Part shown: positions 50,436 to 52,012 of the stretch, piece after piece
How the letters are laid out: each line of letters starts with the position of its first letter
Position numbering within the stretch: position 1 is the stretch's first letter
NCBI GenBank assembly: GCA_020850835.1
Contig: JADZDX010000050.1
Span: 1 to 52,012 of the forward strand
Length of the DNA stretch: 52,012 nucleotides
From: Fimbriimonadaceae bacterium
GTDB lineage: Bacteria; Armatimonadota; Fimbriimonadia; Fimbriimonadales; Fimbriimonadaceae
Direction: 5' to 3'
Program-made: the position numbers and the translations under genes
Notes under the pieces: model-generated
What the model saw: the letters and a program-made list of their open reading frames with translations, nothing else
The model's database searches: none
What the model was told of the DNA's origin: nothing

Positions 50436-51613
50436 TGCTGAAAGAAACACTCTCACTATTAGCCTTTGGTCTTGCCATTGTCGGCATCGCCCAAATCGAC
50501 CCCGCCAGCGGGGGCACTTCCACTCCAGTCAAGTTCAGCAACGAGCAACAAGCACTTGACGCGGAGCGAAACGGGATCCAAGTCCGGATCAAGGATGTGG
50601 GGCGCTTCCGAGGAGTCCGGCGCAATCAATTGCTGGGGTATGGCTTGATCGTTGGTCTCGAGGGCACAGGCGACTCGCGAAAGACGCCGTTTACCCAAAC
50701 GCTCCTTGCCAACGCAATGAAGAGCTTTGGAACGATGATTGAACCAGGTTCAATGGAGGCCAAAAACATCGCTACGGTTGCGATCACGGCTGAGTTGCCC
50801 CCGTTTGCCAGCCCGGGAAACTCTATTGATATCACAGTTCAAAGCATCGGCGATGCCAAGAGCCTGCAAGGAGGGTACCTACTTCAGGCCCCGCTCTTCG
50901 GGGCGAATGACAAGGAGAACGCAATCGCCGTTGCTCAAGGAGCGATCATCATTGGCGGCTTCAACGTTTCGGCGGGCGGAAACAAGGTCCAAAAAAACCA
51001 TGTGAACGTAGGTCGAATCCCCGGTGGGGCTATCGTCGAGCGAGTCATCCCCTACCAACTCGTGTACAGCGGCAAGATGTTCGTTGAACTTGATGAAGGT
51101 GATCTAACTACGGCCAATCGCATTGCAACCCGCATCCGCGAAGTCAAGCCCGAATTCAATCCAGTCGCCGTTGATGGCGGCACGATTCAGATCGACCTAC
51201 CCAATTCGCTTAGCCCCGTCCAAGCGATGAGTCTGATTGAGATGGTCGAGGTGAAAGTCGATATCCCAGCCATGGTCATCGTCAACGAGCGAACGGGCAC
51301 GATCGCGATGGGAGCGAATGTCCGGCTCGGCCCTGCGGTCATCTCACAGGGCTCCCTCCAAATCATCATCGAAGAATTCAATGAGGTAAGCCAGCCCGGC
51401 CCCTTCTCCAATGGTCGAACTCGTGATGTCACGAACCAGAAGGTGGACGCGGTTGAGGACACTGCCCAAGTCGGACTCCTCAACCCGGTGACGACGATCG
51501 CGGATCTCGCGAGAGTCTTTCAGGCCCTCAAAGTAACCCCACGGGACGCCATTGCCATCTTGCAGGCCCTTAAAGAACAAGGTTCCCTAAAAGCGAGGTT
51601 AAAGATCCAATGA
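50435..51613 (+). CDS. flgI: Flagellar P-ring protein FlgI
   Basis: The 392-residue protein has a signal-like N-terminus and typical FlgI blocks: 'RIKDVGRFRGVRRNQLLGYGLIVGLEGTGD', 'AELPPFASPGNSIDITVQSIGDAKSLQGG', 'NVGRIPGGAIVERVIP' and the C-terminal 'TIADLARVFQALKVTPRDAIAILQALKEQGSLKARL'. It forms the periplasmic ring around the rod. The length is close to the usual 365-370 plus a longer N-terminal linker. It overlaps flgJ by ATGA. Confidence 0.96.
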   Translation: MLKETLSLLAFGLAIVGIAQIDPASGGTSTPVKFSNEQQALDAERNGIQVRIKDVGRFRGVRRNQLLGYGLIVGLEGTGDSRKTPFTQTLLANAMKSFGTMIEPGSMEAKNIATVAITAELPPFASPGNSIDITVQSIGDAKSLQGGYLLQAPLFGANDKENAIAVAQGAIIIGGFNVSAGGNKVQKNHVNVGRIPGGAIVERVIPYQLVYSGKMFVELDEGDLTTANRIATRIREVKPEFNPVAVDGGTIQIDLPNSLSPVQAMSLIEMVEVKVDIPAMVIVNERTGTIAMGANVRLGPAVISQGSLQIIIEEFNEVSQPGPFSNGRTRDVTNQKVDAVEDTAQVGLLNPVTTIADLARVFQALKVTPRDAIAILQALKEQGSLKARLKIQ

Positions 51614-51993
51614 TTTCGCAGGTCTCGCTTTCGGCCGGTGAAGCCATGGGGCGGAAGCTCCTCAGCATTCCCGGAAACCACCCATTTGACCTCTTTGAAG
51701 GAATGCTGGGGGATGCCGCAAAGAAAGAACTTAAGGGTTTGAAGGATGCAACGCAGAAGATTGAGAGCATCTTCGTGAAAGACATCCTCAAGGTGATGCT
51801 CCCCAAGGGGTTTGGCGGTAGCGGCCCAATGGGTGATTTCGCCCGCGAAAACTTTATGAACACGATGTCCGATGTCGCGGCCAAGGGCGGCGGCATGGGG
51901 CTCGCCAAGATACTTGAGAGTAACTTGGCTGACTCACTCTATCGGCGAGAGGCTGCCCGCCTCATGGCCGATCCAACCCAAGAAAAACCATGA
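51610..51993 (+). CDS. flgJ: Rod-binding protein, FlgJ N-terminal type
   Basis: The 127-residue protein corresponds to the rod-capping N-terminal half of FlgJ: 'QKIESIFVKDILKVMLPKG ... FARENFMNTMSDVAAKGGGMGLAKILESNL'. The muramidase half of enterobacterial FlgJ is absent, as is common outside gamma-proteobacteria. A separate peptidoglycan hydrolase is needed and is not seen in the window. The stop overlaps the next ATG. Confidence 0.88.
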   Translation: MISQVSLSAGEAMGRKLLSIPGNHPFDLFEGMLGDAAKKELKGLKDATQKIESIFVKDILKVMLPKGFGGSGPMGDFARENFMNTMSDVAAKGGGMGLAKILESNLADSLYRREAARLMADPTQEKP

Positions 51994-52012
51994 AAACCCG
52001 AGAACTACAACG
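51990..52012 (+). CDS. Start of next gene of the flagellar operon, partial
   Basis: ATG at 51990 overlaps the flgJ stop as ATGA. Only seven residues ('MKTRELQ') lie inside the window, so the product cannot be named; a flagellar gene such as a FlgN- or FlgK-type protein would be expected by position. Confidence 0.4.

Overview
The window looks like ordinary chromosome from a diderm, flagellated, non-proteobacterial organism, most likely Armatimonadota (Fimbriimonadia-like). The reasons are: a prepilin-type protein with the C-terminal H-X9-DG signature, CsaB next to a DUF5693 protein, an LptC-like protein, a flagellar set containing both FlgH (L-ring) and FlgI (P-ring), very tight gene packing, and frequent GTG/TTG starts. 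The phylum assignment is inference from these features. I see no transposase, integrase, phage gene or CRISPR array. No gene-free stretch exceeds 300 bases; the longest are 47010-47234 and the flanks of the tRNA gene (31212-31469).

Region 1 (1-13319, minus strand) is one unbroken run of nine genes with overlapping or abutting ends: a GxDxY-repeat exported protein, a rhomboid protease, a DUF5693 membrane protein, CsaB pyruvyl transferase, an outer-membrane beta-barrel, an FN3-type lipoprotein, a large exported protein with a degenerate metallopeptidase-like motif, a poly-Gly lipoprotein and an LptC-like protein running off the edge. It reads as a cell-envelope assembly or surface-anchoring operon. 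I consider it the best candidate for an undescribed system.

Region 2 (13282-19821, plus) holds an alpha/beta hydrolase, a GNAT acetyltransferase, a prepilin-type protein, a lactate/malate dehydrogenase, an NAD-dependent epimerase, DeoC and a polysaccharide deacetylase. Region 3 (19816-25052) has a mono-haem c-type protein, an MFS transporter, a CapA-like protein, an ArsR/SRPBCC pair and LtrA.

Region 4 (25201-38754) contains two heavy-metal-type RND efflux operons on the minus strand, separated by tRNA-Arg(CCU) and a TolB-like propeller protein. Each operon begins with a small exported Cys-rich protein, and the two leaders look homologous. Operon A adds a YHS-domain lipoprotein and an adaptor carrying two metal-binding domains. 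Operon B is a CzcC-CzcB-CzcA set.

Region 5 (38812-47009) holds a DinB-like protein and, behind a perfect 18-bp hairpin, a 2541-residue exported multidomain protein ending in a dockerin-like domain. It contains three copies of a roughly 235-residue module I do not recognise, plus many cadherin/Big_9-like repeats. Region 6 (47235-end, plus) is the flagellar rod and ring operon flgF-flgG-flgA-flgH-flgI-flgJ(N), followed by the start of another gene. FlgA carries an extra N-terminal segment resembling FlgG.

A cross-cutting observation is that several genes with no ribosome-binding site have a TAnnnT -10-like hexamer about 6 bases before the start codon. This suggests that leaderless transcripts are common in this organism.
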